In this document: in pieces, positions 12,701 to 23,326 of the stretch | How positions within the stretch are numbered: position 1 is the first letter of the stretch | Layout: each line of letters begins with the position of its first letter | Assembly (NCBI RefSeq): GCF_024713945.1 | Contig: NC_134683.1 | Coordinates: 808,501-872,500, forward strand | DNA length: 64,000 nt | Direction: 5' to 3' | From: Dermatophagoides farinae | Taxonomy: Eukaryota > Arthropoda > Arachnida > Sarcoptiformes > Pyroglyphidae | Translations under genes and position numbers: made by a program | Notes under the pieces: generated by a model | Told to the model about the DNA's origin: nothing | What the model saw: the letters and a program-made list of their open reading frames with translations, nothing else | The model's database searches: none

Positions 12701-15700
12701 ACGTTTTAATCGTCGTAGAAGAAATGGCCGTAATACTCGATGTAATCGCCGTATCAGATCTTCATTATAATCATTTTGACCTTCAATCATACCGGTCATT
12801 GGTTTGTCAAACCATGTTTTGAATTCACGATGTGATTGAAATTCTTTGGGCATCAAAAAATGCATCAATGACCATAATTCCATAAGGTTATTTTGTAACG
12901 GTGTTCCAGTCAAGAGGAGACGATTGTTTGAATTGAAATTCAATAACATTTGCCACCGTTGTGATTTAAAATTTTTAATATTATGAGCTTCATCCAATAT
13001 AAAATAGACCCATTTTTGGCGTCGAAATGATTGATGATCCTGTATCACAAGTTTATATGAAGTAATGCATACATGAAACGTATCTGGTTTGGTCCAGCCT
13101 TTTCGTTTTAGACGACGTTCTTTTGGATTACCAAAATAGGTCATTATCTTTAATGCTGGACACCATTTCTTGAATTCCATTTCCCAATTGAGCATAACAC
13201 TTGTTGGCACAACAATCAAATGTGGTCCCCAGATTCCTTTTTCGCATGCTAAATGTGCAATTAAAGCGATAGTTTGTATCGTTTTACCTAGGCCCATTTC
13301 ATCGGCAAGAATTCCATTCAAATTTTTCTCATACATAGCCACCAGCCAATCAAGACCAATATGTTGATATTCACGTAGCTGATATTTGAGCAGAAATGGT
13401 ACCTTATTGATCACTTGTACTGATGAAAATGTATTGCCTTTTGGCTGAATACTTTGAGCACCGGCAGCAATATCATTCAATTCATCATCTGTTGTTTCAT
13501 TATTCTTTTTGTTTAAAGATAATAGAATTAGATTTAAAAAAAAACTTAAAATTGTCCATTTTATACAAACCTTTTTGTCATCTCGTTGAATCAAGAAACT
13601 ACTATCAACATTATCTTCATCTTCATCATCATTTAAATCTGAATCATCATCTGAATCATCTGTATCTGCCTCTTCTTCTGGCCGATCATCATCAACTTCA
13701 GATATCATTGATTCATCAACTACTGGCTGTTGTTTTGTCGTAACACTAGTTGTTTCATCTTCAGAATCAGCTGTCTCAAGATCATCATCATCATCATTGT
13801 TTTCCGTTTCATCATCCATCGTTGTCGTATCATCATCTTTTTGCTGTTCATCATTTTTGGCTTCAGACTTTTCATTCGTCTTTTGATGCTGTTGTTTTTG
13901 TAATTGTGAGAGATCAAGTTCATCAGCATCAATATTATAATACTTGGCCAATAATTGTTCAATTGGCATTTCAGATTCATTCGATAGTGCATTGATTTCA
14001 TCCGTATAATCAGCCTGTTGACAATCTTTTTCCTCTTTGGCAATGGTTTCTTCATCATCATCCGAACAAATGCTACCTTGTTCAAATTCATCATCTTGAT
14101 CATCAACATCTGATCGTTTTTCATTTTTTGATTTGTTGGTAGAATCGATTTTCATCATTGTACCCGATTCAGATGGATCAGCATCCGAACATGTGGATGA
14201 AGCTTTGGATGTTTTCTGAGGTACAATAAGTTCTTGAGCTAATTTTTCCGTCAACAAATCTGCCTTATCAACAATGAATCGTAATTGCATATCATGAATC
14301 TTTTTACGTTTCTCATTTAGCTGCACTTCTTGTTTAGCTTCAACAACTTTTTCAATTTCTGACCAAAATTGTTTAATCATTTTGGCCATATTCGATGCTA
14401 TACGTTTCAATTTTAATTGTTCTTCACGTTCAATACGTTCTGCTTGACATTCTTTTGATGCATGAAATTTCAATGCTAACCGGGCACATTTTTTTGCAGA
14501 ATTTCTTTTCCATTTACGTTCCTGAAAAAAATCAGCTGCCAGCCATTGCATCTCTTCCAGTAGATAATCCCAATGTGTTTTACAACGTTGTGGTTCATGT
14601 ACTTTAGGCAATCGTCGTATTGACCATACACCATTTTTTCTAAGTTCAGCAATACGTTTCATTACATAGGCTTCTTTTTTAGCACGTTCAACCATTTGTT
14701 CCGTACTGGATTCATTATCCAATGATGACGAGATCGAAAACTTTTTAGCTACTGTCAATGATGTTTTATTGTTTGTGCTATCGCTAATATCGTTAGCAAT
14801 TATGGCCATATTATTATTATTCGGATCATTGACGATCGTGCTAGACACATCATTTATATTCGATATGCTTTTAGGACTAGCCGCTTGAGAATTATTATCT
14901 ATTAAATTTGATGATGATACTGTTGGATGTGATTGATTATTACCAGAAGAATCATTCGATGTCATTGTCGAAACAATTGATAATTGAGGATGAATTGGTT
15001 CGGATTTTATTAACGTCGCTGTTGTTGTTGTTGTTGATATTTGATTCGTTGATAATGCTGTTGATGATGATGGAGGTTCATTAACACTTACAGCACTAAT
15101 AATGTTTGATGATGATGATGATGTTTGTTGTTGTTGTTGACATTTACCGGCACCAATTGAACCAAAAGCTGATGGCGTAAGTGGTGGTGTTATCGTAGTT
15201 ACAGATGCATCAGTGACAGTGGTTAAATGTTCAATCATTGGCAACACATTATCATAACATAATTCCGGATTTATTCTTTCCAATAGACGAATTGCATTCG
15301 GTTTTATATGTTCAATAATGTCATTATTGTCATCATCATTATGTTGATAAGATTCACAAATATAAACCAATTGTTTACCAAGACCATTTGAATCAAGACG
15401 TTTTTTCATAATTGAAAAATCAAAATAGATTCCAACATTATTAAACATATAATAATATTCTTTCATTTCTTCAATCCATTCTTGTTCAATTTGATCCTGA
15501 AGTTTGTCATAATAATCATATATTTGAGCATCATCATATTCTTGATCATTATCCAAATTATCGATAACAATACTTTTGTTGGCATCAACTTTGATCATCG
15601 ACAATGAATCCTGTTGAACGTCGGTATCATTATTATTATCACAACCAATTTTCATGTCGATTTTAGTGACATTATTATTTGATGAAATAGATGATGCCGC

Positions 15701-16132
15701 AGTCATTGTATCATCATAATCATTTTCGATTTTTATTCTCTTATTTGATGACGATGATGATGAAGGGTTGGCCATTGAAATTTGTTGTCGATCATCATCA
15801 TCATCGGAAATTGGTTTCCGTTTTTGACATGATGATGATTCTAATGTTTGATTCTGATCAACTAGTACAATTCCATCATCCACCATATGTTTATCATCAT
15901 TGTGGATTTTTGAAACGGATTGTTGACGAGATGATGATGTACAACTACTATCACCGGTCAATGTGGATGATTCTTTTTTTATCGAACCACATGAATCAAC
16001 CATTTTGTCGTTATTATTATTTGTCGTCGATACAGATGATGATGATGATGATGGTTGATCATGACAAATTGTTTGCGATTTGGCCACATCAGTTACTGCT
16101 GTGATGTTTGTTTCTTTTTGTGGCTGTGCCAT
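714..16132 (-). CDS. dom: Domino/EP400-family SWR1-type chromatin-remodelling ATPase
   Basis: Ten coding exons (minus strand): 16132-13571, 13504-12600, 12536-11992, 11922-11809, 11731-10164, 10100-10026, 9957-9814, 7038-6882, 6809-3490, 2108-714; summed length 10,785 nt, 3,594 aa, all phases agree. Order of domains: Ser/Asp-rich N-terminus; HSA domain (~505-580, with 'WDYLLEEMQWLAADF'); acidic linker; SNF2 ATPase lobe 1 with Walker A 'ADEMGLGKTIQT' (~919) and DEAH (~1025); a long insertion before lobe 2, as in INO80/SWR1 enzymes; lobe 2 (~1625-1780, 'DRCHRIGQT'); 'LTPVERYA' segment; 'IWAPPTPPQ' block; SANT/Myb domain (~2124-2190); long polyQ/Ser/Thr tail. The family swaps H2A.Z/H2Av into nucleosomes within Tip60/SWR-type complexes. 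ATG 16132 is the first in-frame Met after an upstream stop. Two other tails are listed separately. The join 9814 to 7038 is the least certain splice. Confidence 0.88.
3175..3489 (-). CDS. dom: Alternative C-terminal extension of domino exon 9 (unspliced ending)
   Basis: At 3490/3489 exon 9 meets a consensus donor (AAT|GTAAGT, phase 0) that fits the acceptor at 2109/2108. If the donor is ignored, the same frame runs 104 residues further to a stop at 3175, giving a 3,234-aa protein. The extra stretch has Ser, Asn and Gly runs, an 'LIRKKFDNN' basic patch and an acidic end, so it looks as coding-like as its surroundings. It may be a true alternative ending through intron retention; transcript reads are needed to tell. 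Confidence 0.45.
   Translation of the reverse strand, partial: VSKCNKMNVIELQMASSSSSSLSDKNNNNNNSHYPAKVQQIRLIRKKFDNNSESGGGGGGINPSLSSSATIKSLLSVTKGSSKYQQQIKDENNDDNDDGDENLS
5566..5625 (-). repeat. Domino polyglutamine run (mixed CAA/CAG)
   Basis: About 20 consecutive Gln codons follow 'INREKLALR' in exon 9. CAA and CAG are mixed, so the tract is partly interrupted at DNA level and less prone to slippage than a pure CAG run. It is the longest of more than ten Gln tracts in this protein's C-terminal half. Confidence 0.8.
7039..8991. other. Domino intron / 3' region of the short isoform
   Basis: Between the DOM-B-like stop (8992) and the exon starting at 7038. It would be intron for the long form and 3' UTR for the short form. 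It contains TG/CA tracts (around 7915-7930, 8221-8260, 8694-8730) and A/T runs. Short frames on both strands are low complexity and I see no further exon. Confidence 0.5.
8992..9957 (-). CDS. dom: Alternative short C-terminus of domino (DOM-B-like tail)
   Basis: After the acceptor at 9958, the exon opens with 'EEMEETKKQW', a charged helix that continues the shared part. It can leave at an internal donor (AAG|GTTAAC, 9814/9813) or run on for 322 residues in total to a TGA at 8992. The read-through part is rich in Asn, Arg and Ser with an acidic patch and ends 'NQNHH'. Joined to exons 1-6 it gives a 2,244-aa protein that has the ATPase but lacks SANT and the polyQ tail. Drosophila domino is known to make just such a pair (DOM-A with SANT, DOM-B without). 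That this exon is the equivalent is inference from position and layout; the tail itself is low complexity and shows no recognisable domain. Confidence 0.6.
   Translation of the reverse strand, partial: EEMEETKKQWQKSINEWKKDQEELRKRELEELEDSIMTCSRVDGSISKVNHNSSQHSRLQLIHKNTHNHNDNTVMNRRNNSDNNNNLSRKIATRRSNNNNNNRNQRKNLVDNSSNHKNSNNQKNRRRQQTVANVSDNDDDDDDDENDDSNSEMDSDSISDDDSIDSSQIQRSSKSVNKNRNRMNNNNNNRSTSIKQSTTTNRLNDKRIISGSKSNNSITNNNRFSTKRCSTINNTNDDMDAVNVRTRRRTLSSSTTTTTTTRIEQRNGDVYNSNILSSPKRALRNNTTITSGRILRNNSHNLLQSSSSSSSSKSPRNQNHH
13505..13570 (-). other. 66-nt domino intron that keeps the frame open
   Basis: GTTTGT...AAAAAG bounds a 66-nt segment, exactly 22 codons, with no in-frame stop. It separates the acidic linker ('SSFLIQRDDKK') from 'NNETTDDELND'. 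Its translation is hydrophobic and unlike its flanks, and it is T-rich near the acceptor, so I read it as an intron. A retained form would add 22 residues without breaking the protein. Confidence 0.7.
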
Positions 16133-17541
16133 TTGTTTGGCCGTAGCCAATGTTATCGTCGATTATCGACGGGCCACAATCGGGCCTATGAAATATTGAT
16201 ATTTGAATGATTGATGGTTGCGTGCAATGATTTTCAAAATTTCAAAATAAATTTTTTTTATCTGTTCGGTTTGAATCTAATTTTAAAAATGAATATAAAT
16301 AAAAACAAAGAAAAAAAAGAATATTTCTCTGATCGATTATCAATCACATGAAAATTATAATAAAAAAAAAAAAATTCAACTTGATTCGAAAAATTAATTC
16401 CTAACCTAACCATGCTCTCAAAAAACCAATAATTATCAAGATTCCATGATTTTAATTCACGGGCATCATTTTTTTTTTTTTTGTTAGAATCATGCGGCTT
16501 GAGAATTCTTTATTACATAAAAATGATATAATTCAATGAGAAAAAAAGATGGCGGGTCTATTGGCTGCTATGCATGTCATCAATGAGCGGCTCATGCTTT
16601 AGGTTTGCTCCAACACACACACATACAATGCTGCTGCAGCAAACATAGCATCACGAATCATCGAACACAAAAGGACACGCCGAACCACACCAACATTTTT
16701 TTTACATATACAAAGCTAAAATTTGGCCATTTTTTTTTCTCTTGAAATATATAAAGGAAAACAATCATCTTTTTTTTTTATTTGACACACACACAAAAGA
16801 ATTGAAAAAGATTCTTACCACTATTATTATATTCTTATGATGATGATGAAAATATAATTACAGATTAATAATAATTGAATATATGATTTGAAAAAAATTT
16901 CTGATCGGAATATGACAATATTAACTAAATTAAAATTATTGATGATGATGATGGTTGATTTCAAACAGAAAAAATTTTTGATTTTTTTTCCAATTTTTTT
17001 CCCATTTGCTCATCACATACACATACACTGTGTATATATATTTTCGATGAGATTTTCTTCTTTTCTCTATTTTTTTTCGCTGCTCACAAGACAAAAAAAA
17101 ATGGAGGGAGAGGTTAGAATCTTTTTTTTCACAAATGAAATAATTATAAAAAAAAATGGTCTGAGAAAAAGAAAGTGAAATGTGGTTGATACACGACCAC
17201 CACCACCACTACCATTCAAAAAAAATGGTAAAATTTCTGGAAGTGGTACCGATTAAAACAAAAAGAAGGTGTGTTCTGTTCGATTCGGATCCAGTGGTAT
17301 TCATCAAAGTTGGATCAAGACTCTGGACAAAGAAAAAAAAATTCCAACAATAGTTTTTGCTAACAATCTAATGCCACTACCTTGGATTCATGAATTCACA
17401 AGCGGCTATATACACCTTGATGGATTCAATTAGGTGTATTGAGATTTTTGAAAAAAAAAATTCAGAATTTCAAATTAAAAATATGATATAATTTTCTTTA
17501 TTTTGTCATTTATATTCCTAAGAATTAATTGATTAATTATT
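16133..17541. promoter_or_regulatory. Upstream region of domino and 3' flank of the adenosine receptor gene
   Basis: 1.4 kb without a supported gene. The part next to domino (16150-16700) is less repetitive and holds a GC-richer patch with 'AAGATGGCGG' near 16549, which resembles a YY1-type core element, so the domino promoter is likely here. A 96-residue plus-strand frame at 16888-17178 is A/T-driven low complexity and is not reported as a gene. Confidence 0.35.
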
Positions 17542-19725
17542 CTATTTAATTAAAATGGTTACATTTTTATCAATATCGTTGGATTTTTTCAAACGTAATG
17601 GTTTGGTATAATATTTTTGTTGATTGGATGTTGTTGTTGCTGTTGGTGATGATTTTGGACAAACATTCGAATGAATTGTCATGGCATTGAAGATATGTTC
17701 AAGTGATTCATGACATGATATATAGGATGATGATTGATTTTCACAATGATTTCGATCATTCATGTTCATCATTATTTGATTGGTATTTTTATGACTAAAT
17801 CTATTGGATATTTGTTGATGACAATTAGCCATCATTATTGATGATGATCTTCCATTACTGTTTAAATTAAAATTTGACTTTCGCTGCTGCTGCTGCTGTT
17901 TCTTCTGTTGTTGTTGTTGTTGTACACTTATATTGAACAATTCTTCACGACGTAAATCACGTAATTTTCGTTGATTAAAAGCTCCTTTACATATTAAACG
18001 ACGTAATGCTTGACGAAAATCTTTCATATGGAATGCATATAGAAATGGTGATCCAGCCGAATTGATATGTGATAAAATGATTAAAAAATCCAATATACTG
18101 GCAGGTAATTTTGGACATTGTGGACAGAATGCTTCAAATGCATTCGATGTATATAATGGAATCCAACAAATCATAAAAAACAAGACAATGATGAATAATT
18201 TTTGTGCTTTTTTCACTTCACGGCGGCTATAGTTTAATTTATTGTTATTGTTATTGTTGTTGTTGTTACGTTGTTGTTGTTGTTGCAAATGACAATGATA
18301 ATCAATACTTTCGATTGAATCATTTGGACTAGGAAATTTGGAATGATCATCATTTCGATATTTCATAATGGCTAAAATTGAACGCCATTTAAATTTCGAA
18401 TATTTCATATCGGTACAATCGATAATCGATGTAGGATGATTCATATATCGATTATTATCAATAGATATTGTACTTGTTTTACGACTACTTGGTTCCGATT
18501 TTGTTTGACCATCATCATCATGATCATGATTAATTTGTAATTGATTATGATGATGATGAGGATGATGAAATCTATTACTATTAATTAGATGTGGTAATGA
18601 ATTTTTTTTTAATACATGGCTACTACCAATACTAATATTTTGTTCATTTCGATGTCCATGTTGTTGTTTATCCATACTATTGTTACTAGAACCACCGGTT
18701 TCACATTCTTCAACAATCACATCGGATATGTAATTTTGTTTTGAAGAAGAAAATTTCTTTTTTGCCATCAATAATGTAGGAACTTTATATTGATTCGTTG
18801 ACGATATGAAACTAGATTCCTGATGACTAATACTTAGATGGCGAACCTGATTGTTTTTCAATAGAGAGAGAGAAAAAAAAATCGTCAGAATTTGAATTAC
18901 TATGCATTATTACCGATATCCCGCAACACACTATAGTACAATACCGCAGGATATCGGTAATGTTGTTTACACATACTTTATTCATACTAAGTTGTTGTTT
19001 AACAACAATATAGATACGAATATAAAAAATGGCCATTATAATTGCAGGGAACACAATTGTGGCAAAATAAAGAAACATTAGAAAATTATAATTCATTGTT
19101 GGTATGAAATAACAACGGTCATTATATTCATTGTGCCATCCAAATAATGGTAACAATCCGATTAATGAACCAATAAGCCAACAAGCACAAATTATAGCTA
19201 ATGCTGTTTTCTCTATATAGTTGATGATGATTAATTGATTAATTGAAAAAAGGGGAAAGAAATTGGAAACAAAATTAAAAAAAAATAGAGATATACACGA
19301 TACATACCGGAAATCCGTTTATGATAATCCAATGGATGTAAAATAGCCCAATATCGATCCAATGATACGGCAACCAAATTCATTATGGAAATTGTACACA
19401 GGATGATTAATAAACTAAGCATAATTATACATAATCTCATTGAACCACGTGGTGAACCGATTTTTGTCATTATAGCCGATGGTATACCGATAGATCCAAC
19501 CAATAGATCGGCAAATGAAAGGCTAATTATATAAAAATTTGTTACTTTACGTAAACGACGATCCTGTATGAATACAAGAATGACCAATAGATTTCCAATG
19601 ATGGCAATGAATGCAACAAATGCTTCCATGCCAACATAAACGATTGGCAATTCACCATCATCATCATCATTGTTATTATTATCATCATCACCATTATCAT
19701 TATTGATCATTGATGTTGGTGTCAT
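17542..19725 (-). CDS. AdoR: Adenosine receptor-like G protein-coupled receptor
   Basis: Exons 19725-19308, 19212-18977, 18846-17542; 1,959 nt, 652 aa. The start at 19725 follows a 75-residue in-frame extension (ATG 19950) that I consider 5' UTR because class A adenosine receptors have short N-termini. Seen: TM1 with 'GNLLVIL' (~44-50), TM2 'LSFADLL', TM3 ending in DRY (123-125), ECL2 'CYFIPTMNYNF' aligning with the vertebrate A2A Phe-containing loop, TM6 'CWIPL' with the following 'SNAFEAFC', and TM7 'LSHINS' with the ligand-contact His and Asn positions kept. The NPxxY motif reads SPFLY. Loop 3 (about 210 aa) and the tail (about 160 aa) are long and rich in Ser, His, Asn and Gln. Vertebrate adenosine receptors sense extracellular adenosine and act through Gs or Gi. 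A 5' noncoding exon upstream is possible. Confidence 0.82.
18909..18961. repeat. Inverted repeat inside adenosine receptor intron 2
   Basis: Arms 18909-18921 and 18949-18961 (ATTACCGATATCC and its exact complement) are separated by 27 bases that can pair further near the stem. It lies wholly in the 130-nt intron 18847-18976 and is the most GC-rich piece of it. No protein-coding role is visible. Confidence 0.75.
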
Positions 19726-20333
19726 ATTTTTTTTTTTGTTGTTGTTGTTGTTGTCGGATCGTATGTTTATTTTCGTGGAATTTTTCAACAAATTCACGCA
19801 TAAATCATAATGATTGATTGATTGATTGATTGTCTTTCGGAATTTAATATTCTCAAATTCTATACGGTGATGGAAAATTGAAAAAAATTGGAAATTTTGA
19901 AAAATGAAACGAAATGAAGAATAAATTGGAAACTTGGTAGTCATTTGCATTTATTCATGAAATATAATTATTATAATATTAAATTGCACCTATGAATTCA
20001 TATTGTTTTTTTTAACAGAAATGTGAAATGATCCATTTCATTTGGGATCTGGTTGTAACCAACAAAAAAAAAACGAATGAATGAATGAATGGTGACAACC
20101 ACTATTTAGAATTGAATTCTTTTGGTTACCAGGCATTTGTAATGTTTCTGGTATCTCACCATTGAAATTGTTTGTGGGTTTTGTTTGGGCGCTATGAAAA
20201 AATACACAGAAATAATATTGGTGACCACAAATGAAAAATAAGAAGAGAGAAAACAAAAACAAAAAAAAAAACAATCAAACAAGATCAACTTGTCAATATT
20301 GGATTTATAATAAACTCATGTACGCACATATGT

Positions 20334-20364
<31 letters not shown>

Positions 20365-21895
20365 CTAATTCTGATCACAAAAACAAAATATTCAAGGTTA
20401 CCATTTCTCTATATCATCAAATGATGATATGTCATTTTGAATTTAGAAATTAATTCAAACACATCAATATAAAATGGAAAATCCAAATGGCATGATAATC
20501 AACATATGTAGAATGAATAAACTGGGAAAACAAAAAAAAACTTTCTGGTGGTGTAATCATCATCATCATCATCATCATCATTTTTAAGCTCAATTATGGC
20601 ATTATGTTTTACGAGCGAAAATTATAGAATGAGAAACAAAAAAAAAATTTTCTGGTAATGGTCATCATCATCAATTAAATGATGATGTGCTAGTGTGTGT
20701 GTGTGTGTGTGTGTGATAAAATTGGATTAAATTTGCATATTTTATAAGCATCACACCACTAAAAAAAAAACTTTTATCATGCTGGTTAGAATATTGTCTG
20801 GTTAGAAACAATATGGATACTGTTGTTTGAAATTCTATACGAAACGATTAAAAAAAAGGGAGGAATGGAAAAATAATGACCACAACAGCAGCAGTCATCA
20901 TTGTTGGAAACAAAATATGTTTTCGATGCAAAAAAAAAAATATTCTAATGAATTGGATATGGAATTTTGGAATGAAGAGATAAAAAAAAACTTACCCAAA
21001 ATTCAACAACAACAACAACAACTATTTGGACGCATAAACAACAACAAAAAAAATTGGTAGATGAAATTTTATCGTTTTTTTTCAGTCAAAATCACCAATA
21101 ATAATGATTTTTATTATTATGGCTGGACAGAATTTATTTTTTTTTTATAAATTCGAGATGATTATGTACCGAGTTTGTTTGAATCGAATGAAAGAATGGA
21201 CAAAATTTTTTCCAGAATACCCGGGTTTGTTTTAGTTCGATCGATCGATGCGTTCGAATTCTGTTCTATTCTGTTCTGTACCACGCATGCGTAAATGGTA
21301 GCAACACATGCTCATTCATTCATTTATTTCATCCGTTTCTGGTCCAAGGACCATGAAACATTATTTATCAATTTCCAGGCTGGAATGTGAGAGAGAGAGA
21401 AGAAAAATTCCAAAAAAAGTAACGAAATCCGTAAAGTAAACAATGATGATGAAGAAAGAAATTAGAAAATTTTTCTATAGAAACAAATCGAATCCAAATG
21501 ATAAATGGTGCCAAATACCAATGTATTTTCTATAAATATATCTATACCCGCTGGTTGGATGTTTGCCGAATATATCGTTATCCGGACCGGATATTGGATG
21601 GCTTAGAAATTCAACAGAAAAAAACAAAGACAAAGACAAAAACAAAAACGACCGAAAAATTTAGGACAAAAATCTCATTTTGCAAATTTTATTTCATTCA
21701 AAAAGAAATTCGATACAAATCAAACCATCAAAATGCCCATACCGGAAATCAAATCCGGTCAACAACAAAAAATGAAAAGAGAAAGGCAAAAAAACAACCA
21801 TCAAAATCACTTAACCAAATTGATATGAAATTGAAAAATAATAATCATTTTTTAATAACACTAATGTGCATTTGCACAAGAATTTTCATTACAAA
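19726..21895. other. Intergenic region upstream of the adenosine receptor gene
   Basis: Holds TG and CAT/ATC tracts (20331-20356, 20557-20580, 20693-20715) and A runs. A more complex patch at 21200-21400 (with 'CGATCGATCGATGCG' and 'CACGCATGCG') could be a promoter for the receptor's distant 5' exon. The 141-residue plus-strand frame at 21498-21923 is Lys/Thr/Asn-rich with no domain and is not supported. Confidence 0.35.
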
Positions 21896-23326
21896 TTACC
21901 ATTTCATTGATTGTTCAATATGATCATATGATTCAATGGAATCGGTTGCACCAACAATAGCCAATACTGGTGGCCGATTTTGGATATATTGTTGACATAT
22001 TTTACGAAAATAATCCAAATCAATTGAATCAATACGTGATTCAATTTCAATTGATGATATTCTACGGCCATAACAAAGCATTTGTCTGCCAATATCTTCA
22101 CAGATCTGTGTTGAACCATCCAATTGTAGCATCATATTTGTTTTCAATAAATTTTTTGCACGTTCCAATTCTTCTTCCGTAACATCTGTACATAATTGTT
22201 GCCATTGTCGGATTAAATGTTGAATAAAGGAATTCGTTTTTGTTTTATCACCAATAAAATATACACCCCATAATCCAGTATCTTTATAACAGGTATTAAA
22301 TGATTGAAAACTATTGCATAGATCTTGTTGTATAGATGTTTGTGCTAAATATGAAAAACTATTGAAACCACCGCCTAATGATCGATCCCATGAACCGATT
22401 AATGTATTTGCAATCATCAAAACAATATTATCAGCATTGATCCAACCAGTAGCTTCGATTGCTAATGCACCGTAAATTAGATTCATTGATGGATCATTCA
22501 ATCGTACATCACCACCTTGATAACGACATGGTTCTGGACGAATATTCGATGCATCACGATCCATATCACCGAAATAGGAATCAACCAATTCAACAATCTG
22601 ATCATGATTGGTACCACCAGCACCAGCAACCACAATTCGTGGTCCTTTATAATGAGTGTTAATATAGCTAATTAAATCATTACGATTGATTCGTTGAATA
22701 TTTTCGATAGGACCCAATATTGTCATACCCAATGGTGTTTCACGGAATGCAATATCATGTAGATGATCGAAAACAACTTCTTGAAGATTATTCTCCACTT
22801 CTTGCATTTCACGTAATATTACACTTCGTTCACGTTCGATTTCTTCTTTACCGAATTTCGAACGTTGAATAATATCGGCCAATATATCCAATGATTGTTT
22901 GATATCATTTTGAAGACATTTTGCATAATAAACAGTCTGTTCACGTGATGTATAGGCATTTAGATGGGCACCTAAATTTTCAATTTCCAATTCTAATTGC
23001 ATTTGTGTTCGTTTCTGTGTTCCTTTGAATGCCATATGTTCGAGAAAATGTGCAACACCATTATTTTCCAATGTTTCATATCGGCTACCAGCATCGATCC
23101 ATAATCCAATCGTACATGTAGGTATACCGGAATCTTCGGTTACAACACGAATACCATTGGATATTGTTGAAACTTTGGTTTCAGGAACATTTAAAATCTC
23201 TGGCTGATGATGATGTTGATGAAGCAAACGACCATTATTTTCAAATGTTACAAGTTTTTTATTGATAGTCGGTTTTATTAATCGAACATTTCGATTAAAA
23301 TGACGAATAAAATTTCGATATGACAT
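21896..23326 (-). CDS. PMPCB: Mitochondrial-processing peptidase subunit beta
   Basis: One uninterrupted frame of 476 aa with ATG at 23326, near the usual length of about 480-490. An N-terminal basic stretch with Arg, Asn and His and no acids before residue 29 suits a matrix-targeting presequence. The inverted zinc-binding motif HFLEH is at 93-97, and the distal glutamate lies in 'ERERSVILREMQEVE' (~165-180). The catalytic motif marks the active beta subunit (M16 metallopeptidase) rather than alpha or core protein 2. The active subunit pairs with alpha in the mitochondrial matrix and removes presequences from imported proteins. In some animals the same lineage also serves as complex III core protein; the intact motif argues for a true peptidase. 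It is the only long intronless gene in the window. Next upstream is the zinc-finger gene on the same strand. Confidence 0.93.
   Translation of the reverse strand: MSYRNFIRHFNRNVRLIKPTINKKLVTFENNGRLLHQHHHQPEILNVPETKVSTISNGIRVVTEDSGIPTCTIGLWIDAGSRYETLENNGVAHFLEHMAFKGTQKRTQMQLELEIENLGAHLNAYTSREQTVYYAKCLQNDIKQSLDILADIIQRSKFGKEEIERERSVILREMQEVENNLQEVVFDHLHDIAFRETPLGMTILGPIENIQRINRNDLISYINTHYKGPRIVVAGAGGTNHDQIVELVDSYFGDMDRDASNIRPEPCRYQGGDVRLNDPSMNLIYGALAIEATGWINADNIVLMIANTLIGSWDRSLGGGFNSFSYLAQTSIQQDLCNSFQSFNTCYKDTGLWGVYFIGDKTKTNSFIQHLIRQWQQLCTDVTEEELERAKNLLKTNMMLQLDGSTQICEDIGRQMLCYGRRISSIEIESRIDSIDLDYFRKICQQYIQNRPPVLAIVGATDSIESYDHIEQSMKW

Noticed and set aside
16888-17178. 96-residue plus-strand frame between domino and AdoR
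   Set aside because: Low-complexity Phe/Lys/Ile sequence typical of A/T runs.
19726-19950. 75-residue N-terminal extension of the adenosine receptor
   Set aside because: The frame is open from ATG 19950 but the extension is Phe/Ile/Asn-rich low complexity, and class A adenosine receptors have short N-termini; ATG 19725 preferred, though not proven.
21498-21923. 141-residue plus-strand frame overlapping the end of PMPCB
   Set aside because: Lys/Thr/Asn-rich repeat translation, runs into the antisense of a well-supported gene, no recognisable motif.
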